DNA of 64,000 bases from Harenicola maris (GTDB lineage Bacteria; Pseudomonadota; Alphaproteobacteria; Rhodobacterales; Rhodobacteraceae), in the NCBI GenBank assembly GCA_018524345.1, contig JADQAZ010000003.1, positions 558,001 to 622,000 of the forward strand. The letters are read 5' to 3'. Of the stretch, positions 51,982 through 61,721 are shown one piece after another; the first letter of the stretch is position 1; each line of letters opens with the position of its first letter. Below the pieces are notes generated by a model, which was not told the origin of the DNA, searched no databases, and was given only the letters and a program-made list of their open reading frames with translations. The translations under genes were made by a program, and so were the position numbers.

Positions 51982-53649
51982 ATGGGTGATGGTGCAAACG
52001 GGTTCGACTATATCGTCATTGGCGCTGGTTCTGCCGGGTGTTTGTTGGCTAACCGACTGAGCGCCGACCCGGCCAATCGCGTTTTGCTGTTGGAGGCCGG
52101 TAAACCAGATACATACCCATGGATCCATATCCCCGTCGGATACCTTTATTGCATCGGCAATCCGCGTGCGGACTGGATGTATAAAACCGAACCCGACAAG
52201 GGATTGAACGGGCGCAGCCTACTGTATCCGCGCGGCAAAACATTGGGTGGATGTTCTTCGATCAATGGCATGATTTATATGCGCGGGCAGGCTCGTGACT
52301 ATGACAACTGGGCTGCGTTAACAGGGGACTCTGCGTGGAGCTGGGAAAACTCGTTGCAAGACTTCATGGCCCACGAGGACCATTACAAGCTGGATGATGG
52401 CGCCGATCCAGCCACCGGAGACAACAGCCGCTTTTCCGATATGCACGGACATGGGGGCGAATGGCGCATCGAGAAACAGCGCCTGCGGTGGGATGTTCTG
52501 GACAGCTTTGCCGATGCGGCAGAACAAGCGGGCATCGAGAAGACTGAAGACTTTAACAGTGGTGACAATGCGGGCGTTGGATATTTCGACGTGAACCAGC
52601 GGTCAGGCTGGCGCTGGAATACCTCAAAGGCGTTTTTGCGTCCCGTCAAGAAGCGCGAAAACCTGACAGTCTGGACCGAAGCGCAGGTCGACAGGCTGAT
52701 TTTTGAAAAGGACGCGAGCGGCGCGCTGCGCTGTATCGGAGCCAAGGCTCACCGTGCGGGCGAGCCGGTCATGGCCAGAGCCAAAAAGGAAGTTGTGCTG
52801 AGCGCGGGTGCTGTGAATTCTCCCCAAATTTTGCAGTTGTCAGGAATTGGCCCCGCTGACTTGTTGAAGGAGCATGGGATCGATGTGGTGCTGGACCAAC
52901 CCTATGTTGGCAAAAACCTGCAAGACCACCTTCAAATCCGTGCGGTATTTAAGGTCAGTGGGACCTCCACGATGAATGCGCTGGCCAATTCGATCTTTGG
53001 CAAGGCCAAGATCGGGCTGGAGTATCTGCTGAAGCGGTCCGGTCCTATGAGCATGTCACCCAGTCAGTTGGGGGCCTTTACACGGTCCGATCCGGCACGG
53101 GCCCATGCGAACCTTGAATACCATGTACAACCGCTCAGCCTCGAGGCTTTTGGCGACGACCTGCATGACTTTCCGGCGATGACAGTCAGCGTTTGCAACC
53201 TGAATCCCACTAGCCGTGGCCACATCCGAATTGCTTCTGGGGATTATCGGGATGCGCCGAAGATCACGCCGAACTACCTTGATACCGAGGATGACCGAAA
53301 AGTCGCCGCAGACAGCTTGCGGCAGGTGCGTGGGATCATGGCGCAATCCGCTATGCAGCGTTACGAGCCCGAAGAATTCAAGCCCGGTGTGCAGTATCAA
53401 AGTGACGACGATCTGGCGCGGCTTGCTGGCGATATTGCCAGCACCATTTTTCACCCTGTGGGCACAGTCAAAATGGGCCATGTGGATGACGCCAGTGCTG
53501 TGCTTGACCCTCATCTGCGTTTGAAAGGTGTGGAGGGGCTTCGCGTTGTTGATGCCTCGGTCATGCCGGAAATCACCAGCGGCAACACCAACTCTCCCAC
53601 GATTATGATCGCGGAAAAGGCAGCAGGCTGGATCCTGTCGGGCCAGTAG
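51982..53649 (+). CDS. dddA: GMC-family FAD alcohol dehydrogenase (DddA-like)
   Basis: 555 residues. The FAD-binding motif is VIGAGSAGCLLANRLSADP, with GMC signatures RGKTLGGCSSINGMIYMRGQ and AGAVNSPQILQLSGIG. The active-site His491 is in FHPVGTVKMG and the conserved Asn535 in SGNTNSPTIM. The protein is close to choline dehydrogenases (BetA). In Halomonas DMSP clusters a similar enzyme, DddA, oxidises 3-hydroxypropionate to malonate semialdehyde. The position directly before dddD and dddT supports this role over choline oxidation. It starts after a GTGG-rich leader without a strong ribosome site. Confidence 0.86.
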   Translation: MGDGANGFDYIVIGAGSAGCLLANRLSADPANRVLLLEAGKPDTYPWIHIPVGYLYCIGNPRADWMYKTEPDKGLNGRSLLYPRGKTLGGCSSINGMIYMRGQARDYDNWAALTGDSAWSWENSLQDFMAHEDHYKLDDGADPATGDNSRFSDMHGHGGEWRIEKQRLRWDVLDSFADAAEQAGIEKTEDFNSGDNAGVGYFDVNQRSGWRWNTSKAFLRPVKKRENLTVWTEAQVDRLIFEKDASGALRCIGAKAHRAGEPVMARAKKEVVLSAGAVNSPQILQLSGIGPADLLKEHGIDVVLDQPYVGKNLQDHLQIRAVFKVSGTSTMNALANSIFGKAKIGLEYLLKRSGPMSMSPSQLGAFTRSDPARAHANLEYHVQPLSLEAFGDDLHDFPAMTVSVCNLNPTSRGHIRIASGDYRDAPKITPNYLDTEDDRKVAADSLRQVRGIMAQSAMQRYEPEEFKPGVQYQSDDDLARLAGDIASTIFHPVGTVKMGHVDDASAVLDPHLRLKGVEGLRVVDASVMPEITSGNTNSPTIMIAEKAAGWILSGQ

Positions 53650-53688
53650 TAAACTAAATCGCAACATCGGTTTCATGACGGAGGACAT

Positions 53689-56196
53689 ATGCGTCAACAG
53701 TTTTCCAAACTTCCGCTTACAGGCGTAAAAGTCGTTGATTTCGGACAATATATCGCGGGCCCTGCAGTGGCGATGTTGCTTGGCGATCTCGGTGCGACCA
53801 TTGTTCATATTGATCCGCCCGCGGGCCCGATGTGGGATAGCCCCGCCAACGCCACGTTGAACCGCAACAAGGTTATCGTGAACCTAGATTTGAAAACCGA
53901 CGAGGGGCTGGATCAGGCCCTCACGCTTTGTGCACAGGCCGACGTCATCATCGAAAATTTCCGTCCCGGCAAGCTTGCCAGACTGGGCATTGATTTTGCT
54001 GCTATGCGCAAGGAGCGACCAGAGTTGATCACGACGTCGGTGCCGGGGTTTGCCTCCAATGACATGGAACGCCGTGATTTGCGCGCCTATGAAAGCATTG
54101 TTTCGGCCAGTTCGGGGGTATTCACAGACATGGGGCTGAACCGGGTCTTGATGGGCCTAAATCCGTCCTTCTCGCCTTTGCCGCTGGCCTCAGCCTATGC
54201 GTCACAGATCGCAGCCTCGGCAACAGTGCTGGCGCTGCAATCCCGACAGGTCACGGGGCTGGGTGATCAGATCGAGGTGCCTCTTGCCGCAGCGGTGATG
54301 GAGGGGTTGTGTTATAACTCGATTAAAGTTGACGGGATGCCTGAACGCTATCTGACCCAGCGCGAGATGGAGATCGAACGGCGCCGCGTAGAAGGCTTGC
54401 CAATGAACGTCAGCTATGAGGAGTTGCAAGAACTGATGGACCCGTTCTTCCGCAGCTACATGTGCAAGGACGGGCGTATGTTCTATGTGGTTTGCCCCAG
54501 CCATAAGAACCACGCACGCCGCTGTCTTGAGGTGCTCGGAATCTATGACGAGCTTCTGGAAGAGGGGCTGACGTCGGAAGAAAACACCTACAGACCATGG
54601 TCCGAATGGGAGCATAAAACTTCGCTGGGTGTCTATCCTATGCCCAAGGATTGGGCCGACAGAATTGCCGAGCGTATGAAAGAGGTCTTTATGACCCGTA
54701 CCTCCCATGAGTGGAAAAAGATGTTTGGTCGCGGTCAGGTGCCCGGGGCGCCGCAGCGTTGGCTGCAAGAATGGATCAATGATGAGTATGCGGAAACCTC
54801 TGGGCTGATGATCGACGTCTGGGATCCGGTCTATGGCGAAATGACCCAACCCGGCCCGGTTGTCTGGATGGAGGAAAGCGGCGAAGAGGCGTTAACGCCG
54901 GAACCGCGCCGCTGGGTCGAATTCGAAGAGGCCCTCAAGATCCTGCAAAAGCATCGCACCGAAATACCCGATCCAGCGGAGGCCGAGCCGCAGGAGGCAT
55001 GGTTGAGCGGGGTGAAGGTTCTAGACCTGTGCAACGTCATTGCTGGGCCGCATTCGGCCAGCTATCTGGCGCGGTTCGGTGCCGAGGTGATTAAACTGGA
55101 ACCCGCCCAGCCCATGTATGACAGCTGGAATACGGTGATTTACGGGATGTCTCAAATGCGGGGTAAACGCTCCATTCTTGCCGATATCACCACGCGCCAC
55201 GGGAGGCAGATTTTTGAGGATTTGGTGAAGTCCGTGGATGTGATCGTTTGGAACGCGCCTGACAACCAGATCCAGAAAATGGGTCTGGATGCTGATCAAC
55301 TGCGAAAACTCTACCCTGATGCGCTGTTTTGCAAGCTGGACTGTTTCAGCGGAGTGATGCGCGGTGCGCGCACAGATTACATCGGCTATGACGATCTGGT
55401 GCAGGCCACCACAGGTATTATGCTACGATTTGGCGGCGCGATGGACCGTCCGGAAGAACATGCTCATGTAGGTACGATTGATGTAATGTGCGGATTTGGT
55501 GGTGCTTTGGCCGTTGCCGCAGCGCTCTATCAGAAATACCGATTTGGGCGGATCGGACGGGGGCGGACATCGCTTTCGGCGAACAGTGGCTTGCTTCAGG
55601 TGCCTTTCGCCTTTGACTACCGCGGGCGGGGGCTTTTTGATGAACCCTCTGGCCCGGATGCAAGCGGCTACGATGCATTGACGCGGTTCTATAGCACCGC
55701 ATCCCGCCATGTTTTGCTTAGCGCTTATGAAGCCGATTTGCCCATGTTTTCCGCTGTTGAGGGACTGGAGGATCTGCCCGCTTTGCCCACAGAGGATCGG
55801 GCCGCCTATCTGGCAAGTGCCTTCCTCACACAAACCGCCGAAGAATGGGTCGAGCGCTTGCAGGCTGCGGATATCGCAGCGGTGATCTGCGAAAATCTGG
55901 ATGCTTTGCGTGCGATGAATCTGCGAGATGCAGATGGGGATGCGGGCATGCAATATGGCAGCTATTCCTTTTCCCGCTATGCCGATCACCCTAGTGGCCA
56001 TGAGGTGATCCAGCTGGACCCCTATGCTGTGCGTTCCGCCCGCGGCAAAATCTGCGCTGTCACTCCGGCGGAAAAATTTGGCACCTCGACCCGCTCTATC
56101 CTGAGGGAGTTAGGCTATGCCGATACAGCAATCGAAGCGATGATCAAATCCGGCGATCTAAGTGAATCCTGGAGCGAGGAGTACCTACCAAGCTGA
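53689..56196 (+). CDS. dddD: DMSP CoA-transferase/lyase DddD
   Basis: 835 residues, the length known for DddD, made of two class III (CaiB/BaiF) CoA-transferase domains. The first opens VKVVDFGQYIAGPAVAMLLG and the second opens VKVLDLCNVIAGPHSASYLA. The catalytic Asp is probably Asp568 in YIGYDDLVQATTG of the second domain; the equivalent place in the first domain has Glu135 (RAYESIVSASSG), as expected for the family. The C-terminus ends ESWSEEYLPS. DddD transfers CoA to dimethylsulfoniopropionate and releases dimethyl sulfide with 3-hydroxypropionyl-CoA. GGAGG precedes the ATG. It is followed by a BCCT transporter gene. Confidence 0.95.
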   Translation: MRQQFSKLPLTGVKVVDFGQYIAGPAVAMLLGDLGATIVHIDPPAGPMWDSPANATLNRNKVIVNLDLKTDEGLDQALTLCAQADVIIENFRPGKLARLGIDFAAMRKERPELITTSVPGFASNDMERRDLRAYESIVSASSGVFTDMGLNRVLMGLNPSFSPLPLASAYASQIAASATVLALQSRQVTGLGDQIEVPLAAAVMEGLCYNSIKVDGMPERYLTQREMEIERRRVEGLPMNVSYEELQELMDPFFRSYMCKDGRMFYVVCPSHKNHARRCLEVLGIYDELLEEGLTSEENTYRPWSEWEHKTSLGVYPMPKDWADRIAERMKEVFMTRTSHEWKKMFGRGQVPGAPQRWLQEWINDEYAETSGLMIDVWDPVYGEMTQPGPVVWMEESGEEALTPEPRRWVEFEEALKILQKHRTEIPDPAEAEPQEAWLSGVKVLDLCNVIAGPHSASYLARFGAEVIKLEPAQPMYDSWNTVIYGMSQMRGKRSILADITTRHGRQIFEDLVKSVDVIVWNAPDNQIQKMGLDADQLRKLYPDALFCKLDCFSGVMRGARTDYIGYDDLVQATTGIMLRFGGAMDRPEEHAHVGTIDVMCGFGGALAVAAALYQKYRFGRIGRGRTSLSANSGLLQVPFAFDYRGRGLFDEPSGPDASGYDALTRFYSTASRHVLLSAYEADLPMFSAVEGLEDLPALPTEDRAAYLASAFLTQTAEEWVERLQAADIAAVICENLDALRAMNLRDADGDAGMQYGSYSFSRYADHPSGHEVIQLDPYAVRSARGKICAVTPAEKFGTSTRSILRELGYADTAIEAMIKSGDLSESWSEEYLPS

Positions 56197-56344
56197 TCCC
56201 GTTTTGGGTGTCTGTCTCCCTGCGGTGCCCGCATCGCGACAGACACCCTAATCCAAGCTGGACGCGAAACCATTGGCTGCGCGGTTAACCAACTGTGCGG
56301 GAGGGCCAAACGTGTCTGGTGCTACCTGCCATTTAGGAGGAAAC

Positions 56345-58000
56345 ATGGCTAACAAACCCCCATTGATGGATTTGCCCATCCCGACTGCCGAGCGCGGCTT
56401 CTATGCTGGTTTTAGCAAAGACGTCGCGATCACATCCAAAATATTGATCGCGGCCTTGATCGTATGGGCGATTGCCGTCCCGCAATCGGCGGCGACCATT
56501 CTCGGAGAGCTGAACAGTGCGCTCCTTGGTACGTTTTCGGTGTGGTACATTTATGTGGTCGCATTGTTTTTGATTGTTTGCATCGTCTTGGCTCTGATCC
56601 CCAGCACCGGTCGGCTTAAGCTTGGGATGGAGGGCGATAAGCCAGAGTTTTCTAATTTTTCTTGGTTCTCGATGATGTTCGGTGCGGGTATCGGGATCGG
56701 GATGCTTACCTTTGCCACCGCCGAGCCGATGTACCATTTTGCCAACAACCCTAATGTCATCATAGGGCAGACGGGGGCCTCGGCAGCGGATAATGTCAAC
56801 AATGCCTATCTTTGGTCGTTTCTGCACTGGGGCTTTTCGGCATGGGCCTGCTACGCGATTGTTGGGCTGTCGCTGGCCTATTTTTCCTATCGCCGTAACC
56901 TGCCGTTGACGATCCGCTCGGCGCTGACGCCGATGTTCGGAGAGAAGCTGTCGGGGGTGTTGGGACATATCGTGGATATCGTCGCGGTTGTTGCGACCAT
57001 TCTGGGTGTGGCCCAAACTCTGGGCTTCGGGGTGGAGCAGTTTGTGTCTGGCCTGCACAGGATCGGTCTTGGCGACTGGTTGTTGGTGGCAGAAACCGGC
57101 GCGCCATCGACAGCAGGTATCATTGTTGCGCTTTTGGTCATCATGGGGGCATCTACCCTGTCTGCATTATCCGGCGTTGGCAAAGGGATCAAATGGCTGT
57201 CGAACCTGAATATGGGGCTCAGCTTTTTCCTACTCGCGTTTTTCTTTTTGTTCGGGTCCACATTCTTCGGACTTAGCGCGCTTGCGGAGGGGTTTGTGAC
57301 CTACGTGGCCCAGTTGCCAAAACTTCTTTTCACTGTTTGGGCTACTGATGGAGTCGAGGGAAGCGAGGCGGCGCAGCTGGCCAGCTGGCAAGGAGGTTGG
57401 TCGGTGTTCTATTGGGCTTGGTGGATCGCATTCGCCCCCTTCGTTGGCGTGTTCCTGGCGCGTATCTCGCGGGGGCGCTCGCTGCGTGAATATATCCTCG
57501 GAGCGATCATCATCCCGTCTGTCATGTGTTTCGTATGGTTTACGGTTGTCGGCGGAACTGCGATTGATCTGACGTTGAATGGCGACGCGGGTGAGGTCAT
57601 CTCGGGCGCTGGGCAGCAGAACCAGTTGTTTGCTATGCTTGATTTCATGCTCGGATCTGGGTTGGCGTGGCTGATGGCTGTGATCGTTGTGGTCTTGTTG
57701 TTGACCTATCTTGTGACAACGGCAGATTCGGCGATCTTGATCGTGAACACGATTAACGCCGCTGGTGCGGAGGAGCCTTCAGGCCGGCCCCATATTATCT
57801 TCTGGGGTGTCGCGCTATCTCTGGTCGTTGGTGGATTGTTAGTCGCGGGCGGTGTCGGTGCCATTCAATCTGCTATGGTGATTGGCGCGCTACCATTCTC
57901 GCTCGTGATGGCTTTGATGTGTGTCTCCCTTGTGAAGGCGATCATCAAGGATGGTCTGCGCGAAAAGAATGGCGTTCAATCAGTTCATGTAGAAGAATGA
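56345..58000 (+). CDS. dddT: BCCT-family DMSP/betaine transporter (DddT-like)
   Basis: 551 residues from the ATG at 56345, with a perfect TTAGGAGGAAAC upstream. Twelve membrane segments; the BCCT signature is around SFLHWGFSAWACYAIVGLSL and the conserved Trp-rich segment is VFYWAWWIAFAPFVGVFLAR. The GIGIGMLTFATAEPMYHF motif is typical of betaine/choline/carnitine carriers. Next to DddD it imports DMSP with sodium or protons. It is the last gene of the operon and is followed by a strong terminator. Confidence 0.93.
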   Translation: MANKPPLMDLPIPTAERGFYAGFSKDVAITSKILIAALIVWAIAVPQSAATILGELNSALLGTFSVWYIYVVALFLIVCIVLALIPSTGRLKLGMEGDKPEFSNFSWFSMMFGAGIGIGMLTFATAEPMYHFANNPNVIIGQTGASAADNVNNAYLWSFLHWGFSAWACYAIVGLSLAYFSYRRNLPLTIRSALTPMFGEKLSGVLGHIVDIVAVVATILGVAQTLGFGVEQFVSGLHRIGLGDWLLVAETGAPSTAGIIVALLVIMGASTLSALSGVGKGIKWLSNLNMGLSFFLLAFFFLFGSTFFGLSALAEGFVTYVAQLPKLLFTVWATDGVEGSEAAQLASWQGGWSVFYWAWWIAFAPFVGVFLARISRGRSLREYILGAIIIPSVMCFVWFTVVGGTAIDLTLNGDAGEVISGAGQQNQLFAMLDFMLGSGLAWLMAVIVVVLLLTYLVTTADSAILIVNTINAAGAEEPSGRPHIIFWGVALSLVVGGLLVAGGVGAIQSAMVIGALPFSLVMALMCVSLVKAIIKDGLREKNGVQSVHVEE

Positions 58001-58007
58001 AAACGGA

Positions 58008-58033
58008 ATGGGGGCTTTCGGCCCCCATTTTTT
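58008..58033. terminator. bidirectional rho-independent terminator between dddT and rhaK
   Basis: Arms ATGGGGGC and GCCCCCAT with a 5-base loop (58008-58028), followed by TTTTT. It lies 7 bases after the dddT stop and 11 bases beyond the convergent rhaK stop, so it can serve both operons. Confidence 0.85.
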
Positions 58034-58043
58034 GCAGGCACAG

Positions 58044-59432
58044 TCAGGGGCCTTCGAGGGCTTCGTTCCAAAGCTCAGCATAGGCTGCAAGTTCGAGGTT
58101 GGGGTAAAGGGCCTTAGGTTCGCTGACACGCGCTTGTGCGGGAGTCTTGGAAAACAACAAGGCGGCGCCGATGCTTGTGCCTGTACTGGCCTCGCTAATC
58201 CGCACTGGGCGGTTTGTTGCGGCTTGTAACATGGCGACAAACGCGTCGTTTTTGGCAAAGGGGCCTTCCACAATTGTTGGTCCGTCTGCTCCAACAAGTT
58301 TGAGGCAGGTCGAGGTCACCAAGGCCAGATAGAAGGAAAGCGCGGCGGAGCGATGACCTGATCCGAGAGGTGGTTCAGGTCCTCGCCATTCCATCTCTCG
58401 ATCCTGAAAAGGGCCAGAGCCGGACGCGACAGAGGGCAGCAACATGAGCGACGTTTGCAGTACTGAGTTAACGTCTTGGCGGGAGAGCGCATCGCCTTGG
58501 CCTTGCTGGATCATCTCATACTCCCGTCCGCCCATGAAACGCGCGCTGGCGACCGCCCGCCCCAGTGCATTCACGTTAATCAAGGTATCGCGATCCGGAT
58601 CAAGCGGCGGGATGATTTGCGTGCCATCGGCGCCGAGAGCCATTGCAATGACCCATGTGCCCGTGGATACGACTGAGGCGGGGCCGTCCTGCGCAATCAC
58701 GTGAGGGTAGAGCGAGGCATTTGAATCGTGAATGCCCACACAGACAGGTGTTTGAGGATCAAGCCCGGTTGCCTGCGCGATTTCAGGCAGGATGGGGCCC
58801 AGAATGTCTCCGGGGCGGCGCACTGGCGCGATCTTGTCGAGAATGCCTAGCTTGGCAGGAAGATCGGAGAACGACTGGCGATGGGGGTTCCACAGATCGG
58901 TGTGGCAGCCCAGTGATGTCACATCTGTTGCGGCGACGCCCGTCAGCCGATGCCCCCAGTATTGCGGGTAGGTCACAATCTTTGCGGTGCGTGTTTTAAG
59001 CGCCGTATCGACGCCGAACTGCCAATGTATCTGCGCGCCAAGGTTTAATCCGCCAACAAGCTTAGGCGAGCCTGTGTCCGCGAAGTCAGGCTTAAGGGCT
59101 GCGTACTCCGCAACGACATCAGGCGCGTATTCGTGCTCATAATCGAGAATGGGCGCGGCCAGTTGGCCTTCCGCAGTCAGCAAAGCGGCGCAGGCGCCGT
59201 GAGTTGTAATCGAAATCGCATCAATGCCATGGTCGCGGTGGAACTCCGACAAGGCCGACAACAAGAACTGCCAATGCCCGTCGACGTCGAAATGCGGCCA
59301 AGGTGGCGCTGAGATCACCACGTTGGGCCGGGTGCGCACGGCGATTTCGTTAAGGCTTCTCAGGTCGACCAACGCGAGCTTGGCGTTTGTCTTTCCGATA
59401 TCGATGACCGCGATGTGACGTGCTGCGCTCAT
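58044..59432 (-). CDS. rhaK: FGGY-family sugar kinase (RhaK-like)
   Basis: 462 residues from the ATG at 59432, which overlaps the rhaU stop (ATGA); longer frames run into rhaU. The hexokinase/actin-like fold shows [18 protein letters not shown] at the N-terminus and [13 protein letters not shown] for sugar binding, with the second ATPase half around [20 protein letters not shown]. It occupies the last place of a rhaSTPQUK-type operon. In Rhizobium leguminosarum RhaK phosphorylates the sugar and is required for its uptake, so a rhamnose role is likely here. Confidence 0.85.
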   Translation of the reverse strand: MSAARHIAVIDIGKTNAKLALVDLRSLNEIAVRTRPNVVISAPPWPHFDVDGHWQFLLSALSEFHRDHGIDAISITTHGACAALLTAEGQLAAPILDYEHEYAPDVVAEYAALKPDFADTGSPKLVGGLNLGAQIHWQFGVDTALKTRTAKIVTYPQYWGHRLTGVAATDVTSLGCHTDLWNPHRQSFSDLPAKLGILDKIAPVRRPGDILGPILPEIAQATGLDPQTPVCVGIHDSNASLYPHVIAQDGPASVVSTGTWVIAMALGADGTQIIPPLDPDRDTLINVNALGRAVASARFMGGREYEMIQQGQGDALSRQDVNSVLQTSLMLLPSVASGSGPFQDREMEWRGPEPPLGSGHRSAALSFYLALVTSTCLKLVGADGPTIVEGPFAKNDAFVAMLQAATNRPVRISEASTGTSIGAALLFSKTPAQARVSEPKALYPNLELAAYAELWNEALEGP

Positions 59433-59746
59433 GGCATGTAGAACAGCTGTTTCAGCGGTTCTGCCACCGGGGAATTGTCTGAATTGGTCTGCATAATGTC
59501 GGCCATATGAGCCCACCATTTCTGCATGACCGGGTGATCAGGCAGTTCCTCCATGCCGTGATCCTGCGCCCGCGACAGCACGCCGATTAGATGGCCGGTT
59601 TCCTCATCCAGATGGATGGAATAGTCGCTGACGCCGGCCTCGTGTAGCAAAGTGACCAAGTCGGGCCAGATCGCATCGTGGCGACGGCGGTATTCATCCG
59701 CCATGCCGTCGTTAAGCTTCATTCGGAACACGTAACGTTCATTCAT
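59429..59746 (-). CDS. rhaU: L-rhamnose mutarotase
   Basis: 105 residues from the ATG at 59746, which overlaps the rhaQ stop (ATGA). The family features are [20 protein letters not shown] (catalytic His19 region), [20 protein letters not shown] and the C-terminal [20 protein letters not shown] with PLKQLFYMP. It interconverts alpha and beta anomers of L-rhamnose. It is also called RhaM. It is part of the coupled rha operon. Confidence 0.93.
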   Translation of the reverse strand: MNERYVFRMKLNDGMADEYRRRHDAIWPDLVTLLHEAGVSDYSIHLDEETGHLIGVLSRAQDHGMEELPDHPVMQKWWAHMADIMQTNSDNSPVAEPLKQLFYMP

Positions 59747-60744
59747 TCCTTGCGCCTTTCCGCAGCCATGGTCCAAAGGCGTGGCAGGGCGATTACTCCG
59801 ATCAGCAGCAAGCCGATGAAGATCGACATCACAAGCCCCGGAACGTTCAAAAGGCCCAAGCCAAAGGTGACGAGCCCCATTACAAAGGCGGCAATAACTA
59901 CGCCCGGAATAGTGCCGGACCCGCCGAGGATATTGACGCCGCCCAGAACAACCATTGTGACCACTTCAAGTTCCATCCCCGATGCAATGCTGGGGCGGGT
60001 GGAGCCAAGTCGCGAAGTCAAGCAGATCGCGGCGATACCTGACATCAAGCCTGTAAGGAGGAACAGGATGAACTTGATCCGCTGCACGCGAATTCCGCTA
60101 AACATTGCTCCGGTCGGGTTATTGCCAATGGCATAGACGGCGCGGCCAAAGTTGGTTTTGTGCAGCAGCACCGCATAGGCCACCGCGATGATCACAAAAA
60201 ATAACATTTCGACCGTAAATACCCAGTAGATATAACCCTGTCCGAACCATGCAAAGCTGGAGGGGTAGCCGCGAAATGAATCGTCACCGAGGATGATGTA
60301 GCTGATGCCGCGAAACAGGCTCATGGTGCCGATGGTAACCACAATTGATGGCAGGCCCAGAACAGTGACAAAGAACCCATTGAAGGCGCCGCAGAGCAAT
60401 CCGACAATTAAGCCGATTGTCACCAGTTCAGGTGTTCCGGCCCCGTGTTGCATAGCCAGCCCCATGGCAGTACTCGCCAAAGCGATGATGGAGGCGACAG
60501 AAAGGTCGATCTCGCCCGCGATGATCAAGAGCGCCATAGCAAAGGCGATCATCGCCTTCTCCGTGAAGTTAAATGTCGCGTCGCTGAGGTTCCATGCGTC
60601 AAGGAAGTAAGGGGAGGCAAAGCTGTTCACCACAAAGATCGTGATGGCAACGGCAAGAAGCAGCGCCTCCCAGCTTTTGAAGATGCGCACGGCACGGGAG
60701 TTCATGCGATCGGGAATATTACGGGCTGTGGTTGCATCCGTCAT
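59743..60744 (-). CDS. rhaQ: rhamnose ABC transporter permease RhaQ
   Basis: 333 residues of the RbsC/AraH ribose-type permease family, with about ten hydrophobic segments. Conserved family stretches are [40 protein letters not shown] and [20 protein letters not shown]. It overlaps rhaP upstream (ATGA) and rhaU downstream (ATGA). Two different permeases (RhaP and RhaQ) form the channel in the Rhizobium system. Confidence 0.91.
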   Translation of the reverse strand: MTDATTARNIPDRMNSRAVRIFKSWEALLLAVAITIFVVNSFASPYFLDAWNLSDATFNFTEKAMIAFAMALLIIAGEIDLSVASIIALASTAMGLAMQHGAGTPELVTIGLIVGLLCGAFNGFFVTVLGLPSIVVTIGTMSLFRGISYIILGDDSFRGYPSSFAWFGQGYIYWVFTVEMLFFVIIAVAYAVLLHKTNFGRAVYAIGNNPTGAMFSGIRVQRIKFILFLLTGLMSGIAAICLTSRLGSTRPSIASGMELEVVTMVVLGGVNILGGSGTIPGVVIAAFVMGLVTFGLGLLNVPGLVMSIFIGLLLIGVIALPRLWTMAAERRKE

Positions 60745-61721
60745 TGTGTGGCCTCCGCAGATTTAAGAATGACGCGGCCTTTGTTGCGGCCCGAACGCGC
60801 GTTAAAGGCGACAGCGATCAGGATGGCCGAGCCGGATATTGCAAGCTGCCAGAAGGGGGAGATATCGACGACGGGCAGGGCGTTCTTCACTACGCCGAGG
60901 AAGATCGCCCCGAGTACAGCGCCCCCGACGGTCCCGATGCCGCCGGCGATCGAGATGCCGCCAATGACGCAGGCCGCCACGACCTCCAACTCGAAACCGC
61001 CAGCGATATCCACATAGGCAACCGCATATCGCGCGACCCATAGATAGCCCGTCAGCCCTGCGAGGGCTCCTGAAACGACAAAGGCCCAGAACTGTGTCTT
61101 GCCAACGTTGATGCCGGTGTAAACGGCTGCATGAGGGTTCCCGCCTACGGCAAAGATGGAGCGTCCGAATTGGGTGCGGGCCATCATGATGCCAAATGCG
61201 ACGACAGTAAGGATGGCGATCCAGGACAGGGCTGGCAGGCCCAGCAGGACGGTGCGGGGAAAGCCGGTGAAGGCGGGGCTCATTTCGTGGCTGTTGACCC
61301 ATTTCCCATCGGAAATCAGAAAGATGATGCCGCGAAAAATGGTCATTGTGCCAAGAGTCACGACGATGGGCGGGATCGAGAGCTTCCACACAAGGATGCC
61401 ATTAATCGCGCCCATGAATGCACCCATCAGCACCGCAATCGTGAGAATGATGGGGATAGGCAGGCCCGGTATCGCGACGTTGATCATCGCGACAACCATA
61501 CCCGTAAGGGCAAGGTTCGCGGCCACGGACAAGTCAATGCAGCGCGTCAGGATCACAACCATTTGTCCCAGAGCCAAAATGATCAACGGGGCGGTGTCAT
61601 TGAACACATTTGCCAGATTGGCGGGCGCGACAAATCCGGGGAAGCGCGAAGCGACCAACAGAGTCAGGAACAGGATAGCGGCGCTTAGGATGGCCTCGCG
61701 CAGGGGAATAAAACGCTTCAT
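60741..61721 (-). CDS. rhaP: rhamnose ABC transporter permease RhaP
   Basis: 326 residues, RbsC-like, with about ten membrane segments. Characteristic stretches are TRCIDLSVAANLALTGMVVA, IPPIVVTLGTMTIFRGIIFL and CVIGGISIAGGIGTVGGAVL. Its ATG shares a base with the rhaT TAA (TAATG), and it overlaps rhaQ by four bases. It pairs with RhaQ. Confidence 0.91.
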   Translation of the reverse strand: MKRFIPLREAILSAAILFLTLLVASRFPGFVAPANLANVFNDTAPLIILALGQMVVILTRCIDLSVAANLALTGMVVAMINVAIPGLPIPIILTIAVLMGAFMGAINGILVWKLSIPPIVVTLGTMTIFRGIIFLISDGKWVNSHEMSPAFTGFPRTVLLGLPALSWIAILTVVAFGIMMARTQFGRSIFAVGGNPHAAVYTGINVGKTQFWAFVVSGALAGLTGYLWVARYAVAYVDIAGGFELEVVAACVIGGISIAGGIGTVGGAVLGAIFLGVVKNALPVVDISPFWQLAISGSAILIAVAFNARSGRNKGRVILKSAEATQ

